Assembly: GCA_034401795.1 (NCBI GenBank)
Contig: CM067370.1
Span: 62,288,369 to 62,352,368 of the forward strand
Direction of reading: 5' to 3'
From: Chaetoderma sp. LZ-2023a
Lineage: Eukaryota > Mollusca > Caudofoveata > Chaetodermatida > Chaetodermatidae
DNA: 64,000 bases
Shown: positions 33,773-45,141 of the stretch, piece by piece
How positions within the stretch are numbered: position 1 is the first letter of the stretch
Layout: the number at the start of each line of letters is the position of its first letter
Translations under genes and position numbers: made by a program
Notes under the pieces: generated by a model
Database searches by the model: none
Told to the model about the DNA's origin: nothing
What the model saw: the letters and a program-made list of their open reading frames with translations, nothing else

Positions 33773-34995
33773 CTGAAACTGAAAAATCTAACACTTGGGA
33801 AATAGAAACAGAATCGGGCAAGAAATCACGGTCTGCACACCATTCTCCAAAAATTTTAAGTCGACCCGTGTAAACTGCGGGTCGACTCCCTCCTGGCAGA
33901 ATCAATAATCTCCTGAGATCTTGCAGAAAATTTAATCTCGGGGATCGCACACTCGATATTCTCCAAACACACAGACTGAAAATTCCTGGGTTTGGATGAA
34001 GACATGTGCCCCTCACTTGAGAAAGAAGGTCTGGCAAGACTGGAAGAACATGAGGGAAGTCTACCAGGAGATCGAGGAGATCTACAAACCAAATCCGCTT
34101 TGGCCAAAAGGGAGCTATCAGAAGAACTTCACAGATCTGGTCCCTGACCTTCCTCAAGACCAAAGGAATCAGAATTGTTGGAGGAAACGCATACGTGAAC
34201 ATTCCTGTCTAGGACTGAGATGGTGTCCACAGCCAATTTCTGATTGTCCGGAAAAGGAGACATGAAAGAGGAGATCTGGGCATTCAGACAGGTCGCAAAA
34301 AGATGTACATGGGGATGATCATTGAGCTTGAAGATCGCTCTGGCAACCGACCTCTTAAATGCCACTCTGTGTGGGCGAACTTGTTGGGAGGAGACAGTTG
34401 GTCCGCAAGACAATTCAGACTGCATGGGACATGAGAGGACACTATAAAAATCTGATTCTTGTGGCACCACAAGAGGAGGTTCCATACTTCCAGACAATGG
34501 AGGGATGATCTCGTACCCCCTGTCTGTTGATATAAGAGACCACTGTTGAATTGTCCGATCAAATCGAGATTTTGGGACCTTTCACGCGATCCGACCATGA
34601 AAGGAGAGCCTTCTTGACAGCCCACAACTCCAGAATGTTGATGTTGGCTGACGACTCCTCCAGGGACCAAAGGCCATAAACAGACAGGGAATCCCAGACC
34701 GCTCCCCATCCCTCTTGGGAAGCGTCTGTGAAGATAATCGCCTGTGGAGAGGACTTGACCAGAGGGACACCCAACAGAAGCAGAGAACGATCCTTCCAAA
34801 AATCTAGATGGGGAATAAGGTGTTCTCTGATTGGAATCTAATGGTAAATGGAGTGAACCGACTGTTTCCAAAGGGACATGAGGTACATTTGGAAAGGTCT
34901 CATCAGTGCCGCCCAAGGAATGATACTCTCGACGCTGACCATCAAACCTATCACTCTGAGATAGAAATTGGCTCTGACCATGGAATATCAGAATC
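33773..34995 (-). mobile_element. Second DIRS-type fragment: RNase H and start of recombinase
   Basis: The minus strand from about 34995 gives, in order and across several frames: a segment like VSVESIIPWAALMRPFQMYL (compare 4108-4170 in the first DIRS); RNase H (IIFTDASQEGWGA, NINILELWAVKKAL, then a decayed DNS box); the shared FAHTEWHL and CLADQLS segment; and YAFPPTILIPLVLRKVR with LLIAPFWPKRIWFVDLLDLL. It ends in the N-terminal part of a recombinase-like region near 33773. RT core and recombinase catalytic half are absent. It differs clearly from the 762-6304 element, so it is a second lineage or an older copy. Confidence 0.82.
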
Positions 34996-35540
34996 AATAA
35001 TCAGAGGATAGAATAGAATATCAGAGCCAATGGAGGGGGGGGGGGCGTTGGGGGTGTGTGGAGATAATTGCTTGGTGGCATGTTTTGTCATATTGAGAGC
35101 TACTGACGTCTAACAATATGGTTGGGTACCATTAGCCATAAGCTATCAGGACTAGTATTTATGGTATTATCTTTATGATAATATATTCTCTTATGCATTG
35201 TAGCCAAAGTGGAGGATAGTTCTTTGCGGCACGTTGCAAGTGTTGGCCGTTACGTTAGTGGGTGTCACCATTGCACATATTCTAACACACAACTAATAAG
35301 AAGCCCAAAGGATTTGATACTCAGCTGCCTATAACTCATGATTCTGGGCCGAGATCTACTAAATTCCCATGTAATTTAAACATATTTGGTCAAAATAGCA
35401 TAAACTAATAAAAAATATACTGCTGAATGATTTGCTATTGTTGATATTAGAGGATACGCCCGTGAGAGCACAATTTCCCTGTGATGTGGGAACCATGACC
35501 AGCACTTGATATACCTGACTCATTTAATGTAAGATGGACC
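34996..35540. other. Unassigned; includes a poly-G tract
   Basis: G run at about 35033-35044 followed by GTTGGGGGTGTGTGG; no coding signal seen. Confidence 0.45.
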
Positions 35541-36150
35541 CATAACCCAAGTTTCCTGAGCCCCAAGTTTCGTGGCCATATAGTGCCGAGATGCAGGCTG
35601 GACAACAGTTTATTTGGTGTTCATTGAACTGTAAAACTGTAGGTCGCAGTGACCAACCTTTGATACCGGGCACGCCTTTAGATAACAATGAATCCATACA
35701 CCACTTTTTATTACTGCAAAAATACTTGGAAAATAGAGCATGGACAAGAATTTTCTCTGGTGATCACTAGACCATAAAAATTAGATTTTTCGGGGCTACA
35801 TTTGACATATGATACACCTTTAACGTACAGTGCATTCATATACCAAGTTTGGATACTATATATACAAAAATCTCATGAAACCACGGCCAGGACAATAGTT
35901 TTCTATGATGTACAATGAATCATGAAAGTAGGTCACTTTTTTCTGGTGTCACACCGACTCACCTTTGAGACAACCCAATTTTAGGCATCCATACACCAAG
36001 CTTGGTTGGTGTATACGAAAAACTATTGAACTTGCAGCCCGGAGAAAAATTGTCTGGTGTTCATTGAGCCATGAAAAGTAGGCCAAGCTTTGATTCAGGA
36101 CACGACCTTTGCCTACTACGTATTCATACTCGACATGTGGTTACTGTTTT
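35541..36150 (+). repeat. Diverged tandem repeat, ~165 bp units
   Basis: About four units marked by TGGTGTTCATTGA..CATGAAA and GTAGGTC/GTAGGCCA (near 35619, 35760, 35912, 36056), with CATCCATACACCAAGCTTGG-like segments. A third tandem family with pearl-like unit length. Confidence 0.6.
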
Positions 36151-36334
36151 ATCAAGAATGACATGCGCTGCTGGAATAATTTACTATTGATTGCAATGTG
36201 AAAATTTACCGTTAACCTATATAATTCTTGTTCTTATGTTGCTGGTACCTTATGTCGTCAGGTACCATCCACCATCATATTTAAAGCTCTTGGCTTCTAA
36301 CTTGGTGGGCGGGCGCATGGATTTGTGTATGAAT

Positions 36335-36715
36335 CTATTATTACTGTCGTCCCCTAAGGGGAAGATGGTATTGTGGTCTGTCTGTCTGTCTGTCCACCCA
36401 TCCGATAGTCCATCTACCTGTCTGTTTGTGTTCAGAGCTGTATCTAAAAAAGTACTGTTCTGATTTGCCCCAAATTTTAACACAACAAAGGAACTTGCCA
36501 TGCAAGAGGATTTTCAGACTTTGGTCTTGAACGGATAAAAGAATCTGGATTTGGAGCAGATCAAATTTGAGATCTGTTGAAATCTTGGAAACTACTGAAC
36601 CCGAGAAAGGGTGTGGCCATATAGTAAGATTCTACAACTTTGTGCATGTCCAAAAGAAGCCAGAAAATCTGAAAGATCGCTCACCTGGAACATTGGCTAG
36701 TGAGATTTCTGGATA
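36335..36715 (+). repeat. Pearl-like repeat headed by CCCCTAAGGGGAAG
   Basis: A short palindromic head (CCCCTAAGGGG, 36351-36361) is followed by GTCTGTCTGTCTGTCCACCC microsatellite, a degenerate unit (AAAGTACTGTTCTGATTTGC) and, near 36681, TCGCTCACCTGGAACATTGG. The head-plus-microsatellite plan is the same as the AGCTCACC family. Confidence 0.55.
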
Positions 36716-37552
36716 TACGTGTTTTATATGAGTTCCCGTAAACTTTCGGAAAACCCACGATGGCTACCGCAACTAGCAAGGCCTACAAATAGAGACCTAA
36801 AGAATTTGACATAAAAAGAGAAATTTGTTTTAAATAGAAATTGTAGCTGGAAAACAGCGCAAATGCTAAGAGGACTGCACACCAAATTGACCAATCTGTC
36901 ATTTGAACAATCTGATCCATGAATTAGATTCAAAGGTGTGAAGTCGCATCTTGTACCCATGCGAACGTATATTTTGGAACTTTCACTGTCAAAATTCATC
37001 GACAAACAAAAGCTCGATTTTGATTGGTCCGCGAATAAGCTGAAATCTGATTGGTCGATGGTGGCCATGTTTTTAACGTAGTAAGTTCACTTGAACAACT
37101 CGAATGGCACTTAGTCCCGAATCATACTTCTCAATTTCTGTTGTTGTCAATTTCTGCCTGATCTCTTCAGAGATTTTGGAGAAGAGGTTTTCGTTAAAAT
37201 TAGGCTATCCAAAATGTCTGTCGAAGCATTTAGCCAATCAAGGTCCCTTAAAAAACTTGGTTCAGCTGTTGTCCTAGATGATGTTTCATGAGTTTCAATG
37301 GTTTTATCAGAGTTTCAAAGGCGTTTCTAAAAATCAGCCAAAATCCAAGATGGGCACCAGCCAAATTGGCTGATCCGCTTTAAGCAAACTTGGATCGCTA
37401 TGGCTTAAGGCTGCTTTCTGCCAAATATTATTGAAATCGGCCCAGTGGCTTGTGAGAAGTTGTTTAAAGAAAAAGTTGACAGATACTGGATGGACGGACG
37501 ATCACCATGACCTAAGCTCACTTGGCCAGTTTGACCAGGTGTGCTAAAAGCG
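36716..37552 (-). repeat. Pearl/Helitron-like repeat in inverted orientation
   Basis: Minus-strand copy. It ends (plus coordinates) with GGACGGACGATCACCATGAC, CTAAGCTCACTTGGCC, AGTTTGACCAGGTGTGCTAAAA. Internal AAATCCAAGATGG and GCCAAATTGGCTGATC are reverse complements of units elsewhere. Its terminal hairpin and CTAA are directly readable on the plus strand. Confidence 0.75.
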
Positions 37553-37899
37553 GGTGGTAGAGACTGCAATCTCCGATTGCTCTGCTTTGCCTTGTGAAAC
37601 CATTTGCCTATGTGTCAGACTTGAATTCGTCATGTCAATCTTGAGGCTATATATTTATAACTTCCTCATTTGGTTTTGCAATGGAGATCTTGCGCAGACA
37701 GGTAGTTTGCTTTTCAATAGCAGGCTCTCTTTTCATGGTATCAGTTACAATATTTACTGGCGGTGCCAGTGTCTCAGTAAGTTTCTGGAGTAGCATCGGT
37801 GTTTCAGTGTTTCCGACGACAGGCAACAATAACCCCTCTTAAGCCTTGTCAGTCGATAATTAGTTTTTACGGATAGGTGCCCCTCAGAATGTTAGTGCT
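37553..37899. other. No gene recognised
   Basis: Short unassigned interval. Confidence 0.4.
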
Positions 37900-38545
37900 T
37901 CCAGAGATATAGCAAGATGCCCAGCAATCCGTCTGTCCATCCATCGGTCTGCCCACTTATCAACAAATCTACAGCTTAGTTGTGATTCTTTTGAAACTTG
38001 GTAGTTGTTATCATTACTACCTGAAGATCTGCATGTGCTGTCCTGATGTCTCTAGATCCGCCCGTGTGTCCAGAATGTCCACCAATCTGTCTATCTGTCC
38101 ATTGCTGCAAATCATTTCCTGACAACGGAACTCCTCTCACAGTTTAGTTATGATTCTTTTGAAACTTGATAAGTGCTATCATTACCAGCTGTAGATGTGT
38201 GTGTGTGTGCTATCCGTATGCCTGTTTGCCCATCCATCCATCCATCCATCCATCCAGATTGTCTGTCCATCAATCTCTTACAATCATTTTTGTCAACGCA
38301 ATTCCTATAGCTGCGTTGCAATTTGTTTTAAACTTGATAAGTGTTATCATTACCATATGTAGATGTGCATGCCCTGTCCGTATGCATATACGTCCATCTG
38401 TATGTCCAAAGTTTTCGTCCGTCTGTCTTGTCGGTTAGTCCATTGCTGCCAATCATACTTTGTCAACGCAACTCCTACATTTTAGTTGCTATTGTTTTGA
38501 AACTTGGCCTATCTTACCACTATTATTAAAAGTTATCATCACTTG
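37900..38545 (+). repeat. Tandem repeat, ~165 bp, CCAT/GTCTGTCC-rich
   Basis: Four units with TTTTGAAACTTG.TA.GTG.TATCATTAC (near 37990, 38158, 38330, 38495) alternate with CCATCCATCC/TCTGTCCATC microsatellite (38226-38257 is the purest stretch). Confidence 0.7.
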
Positions 38546-39584
38546 AACTATACAACACAAATTAGTATAGAGATGTCGAACTGGGAACATTTTCCCAAGT
38601 GTTCGTTTTGACACGTGTCCACGTCAGACACCCAACTGGTGTCTTCAGAAGATTTTTAAGCGCATATGACTTTAGCCACCCAAATTCGACAGCTCTGTGA
38701 TTAGTACTCAGAATTAATTGAAGTTCGTTTACCTGGCAGTATGTTTTATTCAGAGAGAACTTTTCTCTTCAATCCGGTTTAGACATTCTTTGGTACCATA
38801 GTCTGCCGTGTTTAGCCATGGGGGACGCCTGCAAAGCGGTCTCAAGAATTTCGTAGCTACGCTAGATCTGTTCTAGTTGTCATTAAGCAGGTGGACGTAG
38901 ATCTATAAAATCATAACAGCGAAAAACTATCCTCGTGTGTAGAGGTTTCGGAGTTGTTTCTGTCACATTGTCAGTCCAGAGTTGTTGGACTTTGATCCTG
39001 TGGCAGACGTGGGCAATTTCTCCTTCCGTTTACTTCTGTAAAATCCTGCGAATGTCCCACTGCCGTATCTAGAACCTAGTTCTTAAAAACTTGGATGCTT
39101 TCTTATGATGTAGTTGAGAAGTTGATCGGGTCCCAGTCACGTTTCTTAGAGACATTGGAGGAGCATGGGACCTCACTTCTATCTCATTGTGCATACGTAT
39201 GCCAGCTTAACGGACGTTGGATATTCAGTATTCATGTTTGGCTGATAGCTACCAGTGGAAAGTGAGGCATTTTCACTACTGACGAGAGGTGAAGGGTTGG
39301 ACGTCTTTCCTGGTCTGTTCCCCCTATCTTGGTTGTCCGGCTTCGTCAGCTTTTGTGGTGATTCCATTAGTGGAGGTGAACACTTATTCTACACACGCAT
39401 GCACACACGGGCGTAACTGGTCTCCCGGAGGAGTTTATATAAATACTCTATAACAGCGCAAAACTCCCCGTAGATGTGTAATATATTAAAGGGAGGTGTG
39501 GTTTAAAAACATGGTTTGCATTACATAGTAATAACATAATATAATAAACTAGTAATAAAACACCTTGACGGACTATATCTTCTA
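38546..39584. other. No gene recognised
   Basis: About 1 kb without recognised gene or repeat structure. AAACTAGTAATAAAACACC just left of the LINE junction is plain AT-rich sequence. Confidence 0.45.
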
Positions 39585-40880
39585 TAGCTCATCTTCATTG
39601 CAACTGGCCTGGCGTAGTACATCTAGGATCTCTGAGCGTTTAATTGTGTCGAAGGCTCGTGACATGTCTATGCCCATTTTGTGAAAATCCCAGTGTTTGG
39701 ACATGACTACGGACACAAGCATGCGTTGAGCCCATACAATGTTTGCGCAGCTGCGTCCACGTTTGAAGCCACGTTGACATGATTCAGTGAAGTCATCGAT
39801 CTTGACTCGGATGCGGCCAAGAGTAACATTGGATATACTTTTCTGTATGCTGTTGAGCAGCACAATGGGCCGCATATTAGCTGGAATGGTGGGTGGGTGG
39901 GGGGGGGAGGGGAGGCGCAGGTATCTTTTTGGGTTTTGGCAGTGCGATAACGGTGCTTTGACCTACAGTGTCGATGGGAAGGAGGTGCATAAAAGCTGAA
40001 TTGATTAGGTGCGTGATCGGTTTTGAGATAATGTCACTTGCATATTTGAATAGTTCATTGCTCATGCCATCAGGTCCAGATGCACGGCCATTTTCAGGGC
40101 TTTAAGTGCCTTCTCAACTTCTGCTGCACACACACCCCCCCCCCTCCTGAGAACGGGTGCAAGGGCTCATCATCGTGGTCAGTGAACTGTTCCTTGAACC
40201 ATTCTTTAATCACATCGGCTTTGCCATGGTCAGTCCCGATAAAGTGTCCTTAAGAGTTGTGTACAGTGAGTGGTGGTGTGTAGTCAGTAACTCTCCGGGC
40301 TCGGGCTGCCAGAAACATTTTGTGACAGTTATCCATGGCTGTGATTTCAACGGCTAGGGAGTCTGCTTGATGAAAAGCAAGATCTTTTAAGCGTTCGCTA
40401 ATGTGGCGCAGAATGTTATTGCGCTCCCGGCGTAGTTTGGTGCAGTCTTCACTTTGGCCACATTGATAGATGCGCAGCCGTAATGCTTTCTGCTCTGCTG
40501 ACAGTTTTACTACTAGATGGTCATCAGTATACCTAGTTCGGTTGTTTTTAAGAACATGTAGAACATGCTGGTAACTGATGATTCTATAGATTTAAGTATT
40601 TTGGTTAGGACATTATTTCGATCGTAGCTTACATCGATGTTAGCTATCTGATCGCCGAGGGCCTTCTTGTATGACATTTGAGTATCAGTGTCGCTGATGA
40701 GCTTTGGCAGGTTGTAGGTGACTACCCTCTTACCTGGTATGCCGTTTATAGATTAGGTAGAAATCGTTCATCTGAAGGCGTGTAATGACTGGCTTATGGT
40801 CAGAATTGAGGTATGTGCCTCCATAGGAACGAGCATTCCGAAGTAGGGATTTTGCTTCTGTCTTGTAGTATGAAGTCACG
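39585..40880 (-). mobile_element. LINE copy C, inverted 5' segment
   Basis: Minus strand, read from 40880 leftwards: the end of the endonuclease (LLRNARSYGG, HKPVITRLQM, about 40860-40740), linker, then the RT N-terminal region (RPIVLLNSIQKSISNV, DDFTESCQRGFKRGRSCANI, IDMSRAFDTIKRSEILDVL), stopping at NEDEL at 39585. A C/G-run interruption near 39890-39915 and frameshifts show decay. The segment is head-on to the next feature, which carries the 3' part of the same element on the plus strand. Confidence 0.86.
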
Positions 40881-41360
40881 AATACATCAATCGGCTCCCC
40901 ACAGGGAGATGGTTTATGTCCTGTGCTTTTCACCCCTTACCTTGCTGCTGCATTGAAATCCGTGCGGGAAAGTTCGACACGACCATAGCTTTGCAGTCCT
41001 GGAAGCTATTGATTCGTAGATCAAAGATGCCTTTGATAAAAAGGCTACGTTTATACAATGCAACCTGCGTATCCTTGATGCTGTATAACTGTAAGAGCTG
41101 GGCTGCTCCAAAGCCAGCTCTAGACAAACTCGATGCCTGCCATCGCAAACACCAACGCACCAACACTGGACACCGATGGCCAGACAGCATAATTTCCAGC
41201 GATGCACTATACAAGATGTGTAATACGTCAAGAATGGACCTGAGGAAGCTAATGATTTTGATTGAGGACAAGACACAGTGGACAAAAGCGAAGATGGGCC
41301 GATTGTCGTTGTAGGATCTTTATACTACTACAGCTGCAGAATACAGTAATCCTACATACT
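40881..41360 (+). mobile_element. LINE copy C, 3' segment
   Basis: Plus strand from 40884 resumes the RT about 30 residues after the point where the inverted segment stops: TSIGSPQGDGL, LAAALKSVRESS. Internal deletions remove the catalytic YADD region (near 40970) and part of the C-terminus (near 41225). The SCKSWAAPKPALDKLDACHR segment and the 3' terminus GCAGAATACAGTAATCCTAC are recognisable. Confidence 0.85.
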
Positions 41361-41714
41361 AATTTTTAGACACAAATTCCAACCCGTCATACATATTTGT
41401 TATTATTTGTTGTTTTTCTGGAAACTCGTTTGCTCGTATGAATTTTCAATTTATGGAAGCATTATATTTAAGAAACAATCCAATTGGAAAGAACTCTTAA
41501 ATCTTAAATATGTCTAGACGTAGCGACCCATACACGATCAATATAATTGACAATAATATTGTCAATTATGAAAATTAACTTGGGCAATATTCTGACGGAA
41601 TCAAAACCCGGTAGATATTTATTGATGGTTACGCAATTTTATTGTGTCGTTGGTGGTACACATTGAGAATATTGATCAATATTTCATTCTGAAGTCAGGT
41701 AGCAAACAGTAACG

Positions 41715-42114
41715 ATGTCCTCCCAAGAGAAGGAAGAAGAAAGAAAATTTATTCTAGATTGCATAGACTTGTATCGTGAACTTTCAGCTCTTTGGAAAGT
41801 TAAAAGCCCCGATTACAACAACCGAGGAAAAAAGATCAAGCATATGAGAAGCTTCTTGCAAAATATAGGAAGCGGTATGAGGATGCAATGAAAAAAGATG
41901 TCAAGAAGAAGTTTAATGCTCTCCGTACTAACTTCAGAAAGGAACTGAAAAAACTAAATGATTCTAATAAATCTGATGCTGGTACAGACGAAGTATATGA
42001 ACCGACCGTGTGGTATTTTGATGCGATGTATTTTTTGCATGATCAGGAGGCCCCAGCCACATCGAGGAGCGCTATTGGAGATAAGCAGCCACTGAAGACA
42101 GCGATATTGAAACA
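41715..42114 (+). pseudogene. Harbinger partner protein, MADF-like N-terminal exon
   Basis: ATG at 41715 opens FILDCIDLYRELSALWKVKS, a typical MADF helix-turn-helix start. The frame changes at an A run near 41829 and continues as YEKLLAKYRKRYEDAMKKDV, KKFNALRTNFRKELKKL, then ending SAIGDKQPLKTAILK before a GTGAGT donor at 42115. The partner protein normally binds DNA and helps bring the transposase into the nucleus. The frameshift could be genuine or a homopolymer error. Confidence 0.72.
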
Positions 42115-42602
42115 GTGAGTACAGAAGGCATTGAAATATTGATTTTATAGACGTAAATTACAATTTATCCCCTAACTACATGTATCAATTTACAAGAAGC
42201 ATAATATTCCAACATATATGTGATGTAGGAAATCGTACATTTCAAGTTCAAAATATATACATGTATGTCACAGAATCACGACTCCTTGACATCCAGAAGC
42301 ACCTTTTAAGAAATTTGATCCATTTGCCATGGAATTGGCCCCTTGTTACAAAAGTAATTTCGAAATATGGCCCTTTTAAATTTCGCTCTGGCACTGAAGC
42401 TTCCTAGGAATGTAGTTTGCATTCAATGAAATTCTCTCTGGAATGCGCGCCACTCCCCATCATTAACTTCGCGATTCGCATCTTCCCAATCAACATTTCG
42501 CTGGGTTATATACCTGGCAGACTTTCTCCTCAAAAAGTTATGTAAATAACAGCACGCTAGGGTGACAATCTGGGCTTTATCATGCGAAAGGAGCATTTGT
42601 CT

Positions 42603-43124
42603 TTAAAAAACGCCAAATCTCGAGGAAAGAATATCAAACGCATTTTCTACAACTCTGAGTGCACCGCTCAAACGATAATTGAAAATACGCTTCTCAACAT
42701 TGAGTTGCCCACTCAATTCACCACTAAATGGCTTCAATAGGTTTTCGGTCATTGCAAAGGTGTCATCTCCAACAAATACATATGGCACACTTATTAAATC
42801 ATTTTCATGTAGTTTCTCTGGCTCAGGTAGCGCAAGTTTGTTTTCTTCTACCATCTTGCCGAACACGGTATGGCTAATGACTCCTCCATCAGAAACTCGT
42901 CCATTAACACCAACATCGACCATCAAAAATTCATATCTAGCATTCACCACTGTCATCAGGACTACATCGAAAAACATTTTGTTGTTGTAATAAAATGATC
43001 CAGATCCAGGTGGCTTTTTTATTGCAACATGTTTACCATCCATCGCGCCAAGACAGTGTGGGAAGTTCCACTGTGCTTCGAAGTCTTGGCTCACAAGGGT
43101 CCATTCTTCCTGTGTTCTTGGTAG
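42603..43124 (-). CDS. Harbinger transposase, catalytic exon (DDE_Tnp_4 type)
   Basis: Opens after a TTTCATTTCCAG acceptor (43125-43126 on this strand) with LPRTQEEWTLVSQDF. The catalytic triad is visible: Asp in CLGAMDGKHVAIKKP, Asp in VDVGVNGRVSDGGV, and Glu in RLSGALRVVENAFDIL. This exon alone is an intact frame of ~174 residues. It nevertheless belongs to a gene whose upstream exon is broken, so a functional product is unlikely. Confidence 0.85.
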   Translation of the reverse strand, partial: LPRTQEEWTLVSQDFEAQWNFPHCLGAMDGKHVAIKKPPGSGSFYYNNKMFFDVVLMTVVNARYEFLMVDVGVNGRVSDGGVISHTVFGKMVEENKLALPEPEKLHENDLISVPYVFVGDDTFAMTENLLKPFSGELSGQLNVEKRIFNYRLSGALRVVENAFDILSSRFGVF

Positions 43125-43167
43125 CTGGAAATGAAAATACATGTATCATAATTTATATTTTTACAGG

Positions 43168-43670
43168 TAGAAGACGTGATCGATACCCCGCGGGATGCCG
43201 ATTCTTCCATTCAAAGTGCACCATCGTCTAGTGAAAAATGCAACAAATACAAAAGACTGAAACTGACCAAACCAGACAAACGGAATGAATTAATATCCTT
43301 GGCTTGCGATTGTCTCAGTCAACCAGCCGATACCAATCTACATTTAGCGACAACATGGGCGCATGAGGTGTCACAGATGGACCCACAACAACAGTTATTT
43401 GCAAAAAAAGCTATTAACGACATTCTGTTTGAGGGTCGGATGGGCACTCTACACCGATATTCTGTGCAGATCAACCCCTCTGCACAGCCCAGCAGATCGG
43501 CACTCCTAACACGAGTTATAGATCTTAACATGAACCTACCATGTCTCCTGACAATGCGGTATTCATTAATTATGATCCAACAACATATGCAGAAAGTAGA
43601 AGTGATGGAAATCGCAGGGATCTTGCCCAGTATTTTTCCAGTTTTCAGCCATAAGAATGCAAAAAGATAG
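43168..43670 (+). pseudogene. Harbinger partner protein, BESS-type C-terminal exon
   Basis: Follows a TTATATTTTTACAG acceptor. It encodes a basic [13 protein letters not shown] patch, then [20 protein letters not shown], the BESS-type helix pair that mediates protein interaction in MADF-BESS factors. The donor/acceptor phases with the upstream exon do not agree as read, which fits the frameshift there. It overlaps the untranslated edge of the transposase gene on the other strand. Confidence 0.7.
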
Positions 43671-43913
43671 TTTAGCTAATTTTGTTGTTTAAAATCATTG
43701 TAGCCATTTATTGAGAAATCTGTTATTTGATGAATTGATTCCAGAAGAAACAATTACGGCATATTTCAGTGTTATTTTGATGAAAACATAATTGTCTTAA
43801 CGCCGAACTGATATTGAGATGAATAAAGAGGACGTGTTTTAATACATAATAATTTCTTTTTTATATGCTTTTTGAAAGTTATATGCAATGTTGTAATAAT
43901 AAAATGTTCTTAC

Positions 43914-44331
43914 CTGTATATACGTCTTCAGACAGCTTATGATGGCCTCACAGGTTTCTATCACAATACGACCGATTGACTAGGGTGATATGGCGCTGAT
44001 GAACTTCAAATTTCTAATGTATTACCTGTCACTGTGTAACGCAAGGTGATGGAGAGGCATTGCATTGGTGAGATTGGCTCACGCATAATTGTCGAATTCT
44101 TCTGTATCAAAGGGGTAACTAATGCCAAAAGTTCATCGAATGCCAGTTCGTCAGTCCGGAGGAAATTTCGATAATCTTCAGGCTCGTGTGTACGAAGTTC
44201 CTCAAGCAACTGGTCGCTGCCAAATTTCTTCCGTTCTAAGTACTATCTCTTGGCCCATTTAGTCCTTTTTCCCGCTGTTTCTTGGGTTTATCAAGCACAA
44301 ATGCAAGCACAAGGGCAACGTAAGGATCCAT
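43914..44331 (-). pseudogene. Harbinger transposase, N-terminal exon, multiply disabled
   Basis: Likely start ATG at 44331. The exon encodes the helix-rich N-terminal region (LLEELRTHEPEDYRNFLRTD, IMREPISPMQCLSITLRYTV) and ends with TCEAIISCLKTYIQ at a CAG/GTAAG donor at 43914/43913. Disabling changes: a frame change near 44270, a TAG at 44243-44245, another frame change near 44020, and a TAG at 43980-43982. This is the decayed half of the transposase whose catalytic exon is intact. Confidence 0.75.
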
Positions 44332-44470
44332 TCCCTCCACCTTCAGCATCAGAGCACAAATGACGATAATATTGAACAATATTATTGCGCCGTTGGTGGC
44401 AAACACAGTTTATTTTCAATAATATTGTACCAATAATATTGTCAATTATATTGATCGTGTATGGGCCGCT

Positions 44471-44943
44471 CATAATTTTCATCTTCTTTGAGATTAAGCA
44501 GTCGTATATATAAGACTTGATGCTAAACTGTCAGTATTGCCCCACTGGAAGCGTTTTATGGACATGGTTCCGTATATTAAATGTATAGCTTTATCATGTA
44601 TAGCCGCTTTAAGGGAAGATGCTGTCTGTCTTTCGATGTTAGCAATAAATCTTTTTAACCATAGTGAAGGATATCTATTAACTGAAATTGCATATGGATG
44701 TTGAAATGAAAATACAGTTGTTATGTTATTTCTTGCATAGGCCTTTCACAGCAGAATGCTTGAAAATAAAATTGTTAAAATTGTATACTTTGAGAGGCTT
44801 AAATCGTGTACATAAATGTAATGAAACGAAATACATCGTTGCATATGATGTTTCATTCCGCATAAATTATATAATTCACAACTTAATAAAATTATATTAA
44901 TTTATACATAATGAAATCACCATATGTTAAGATTTATTTCGTT
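44471..44943. other. No gene recognised
   Basis: AT-rich flank between two transposons; no supported feature. Confidence 0.4.
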
Positions 44944-44947
44944 TCCT

Positions 44948-44980
44948 TGCAGGCGCGTTCTCAGATTATAGGCGCCAATG
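44948..44980 (+). repeat. Terminal inverted repeat, left
   Basis: Reads TGCAGGCGCGTTCTCAGATT followed by ATAGGCGCCAATG. Pairs with 50883-50915. Preceded by TCCT. Confidence 0.87.
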
Positions 44981-45141
44981 GGGTTTAGTAAAGATGAAAA
45001 ATAAACAAACGATTTTTGCTAATGTGGTTTAATAGTCCTTGTCGGTAACATCTCCCCCTTAAAATTCTAGAAGGGGACAAACATCTGTCAATTGGACAAT
45101 GAGTTATGGACACCTAATGTAACCTACTGCATTTCCAGTTT

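Larger units (their letters stand above)
41522..44470. mobile_element. PIF/Harbinger DNA transposon with both partner genes
   Basis: A 2949-bp element bounded by ~40-bp inverted repeats reading AGCG(A/G)CCCATACACGAT, CAATATAATTGACAATA (left 41522-41565, right 44426-44470). Inside are a DDE transposase on the minus strand and a MADF/BESS-type DNA-binding protein on the plus strand, arranged convergently. This two-gene layout is the signature of PIF/Harbinger (transposase plus Myb/MADF-like partner). I could not confirm the expected 3-bp target duplication. Both genes contain disabling changes. Confidence 0.88.

Noticed and set aside
38166..38529. ORFs of 62-90 codons with many Cys, Pro, Ser
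   Set aside because: Translations of CCAT/GTCTGTCC repeats in a tandem array.
41522..44470. 3-bp target duplication expected for Harbinger
   Set aside because: The bases next to the proposed ends do not match in any alignment of the termini I tried, so it is not claimed.
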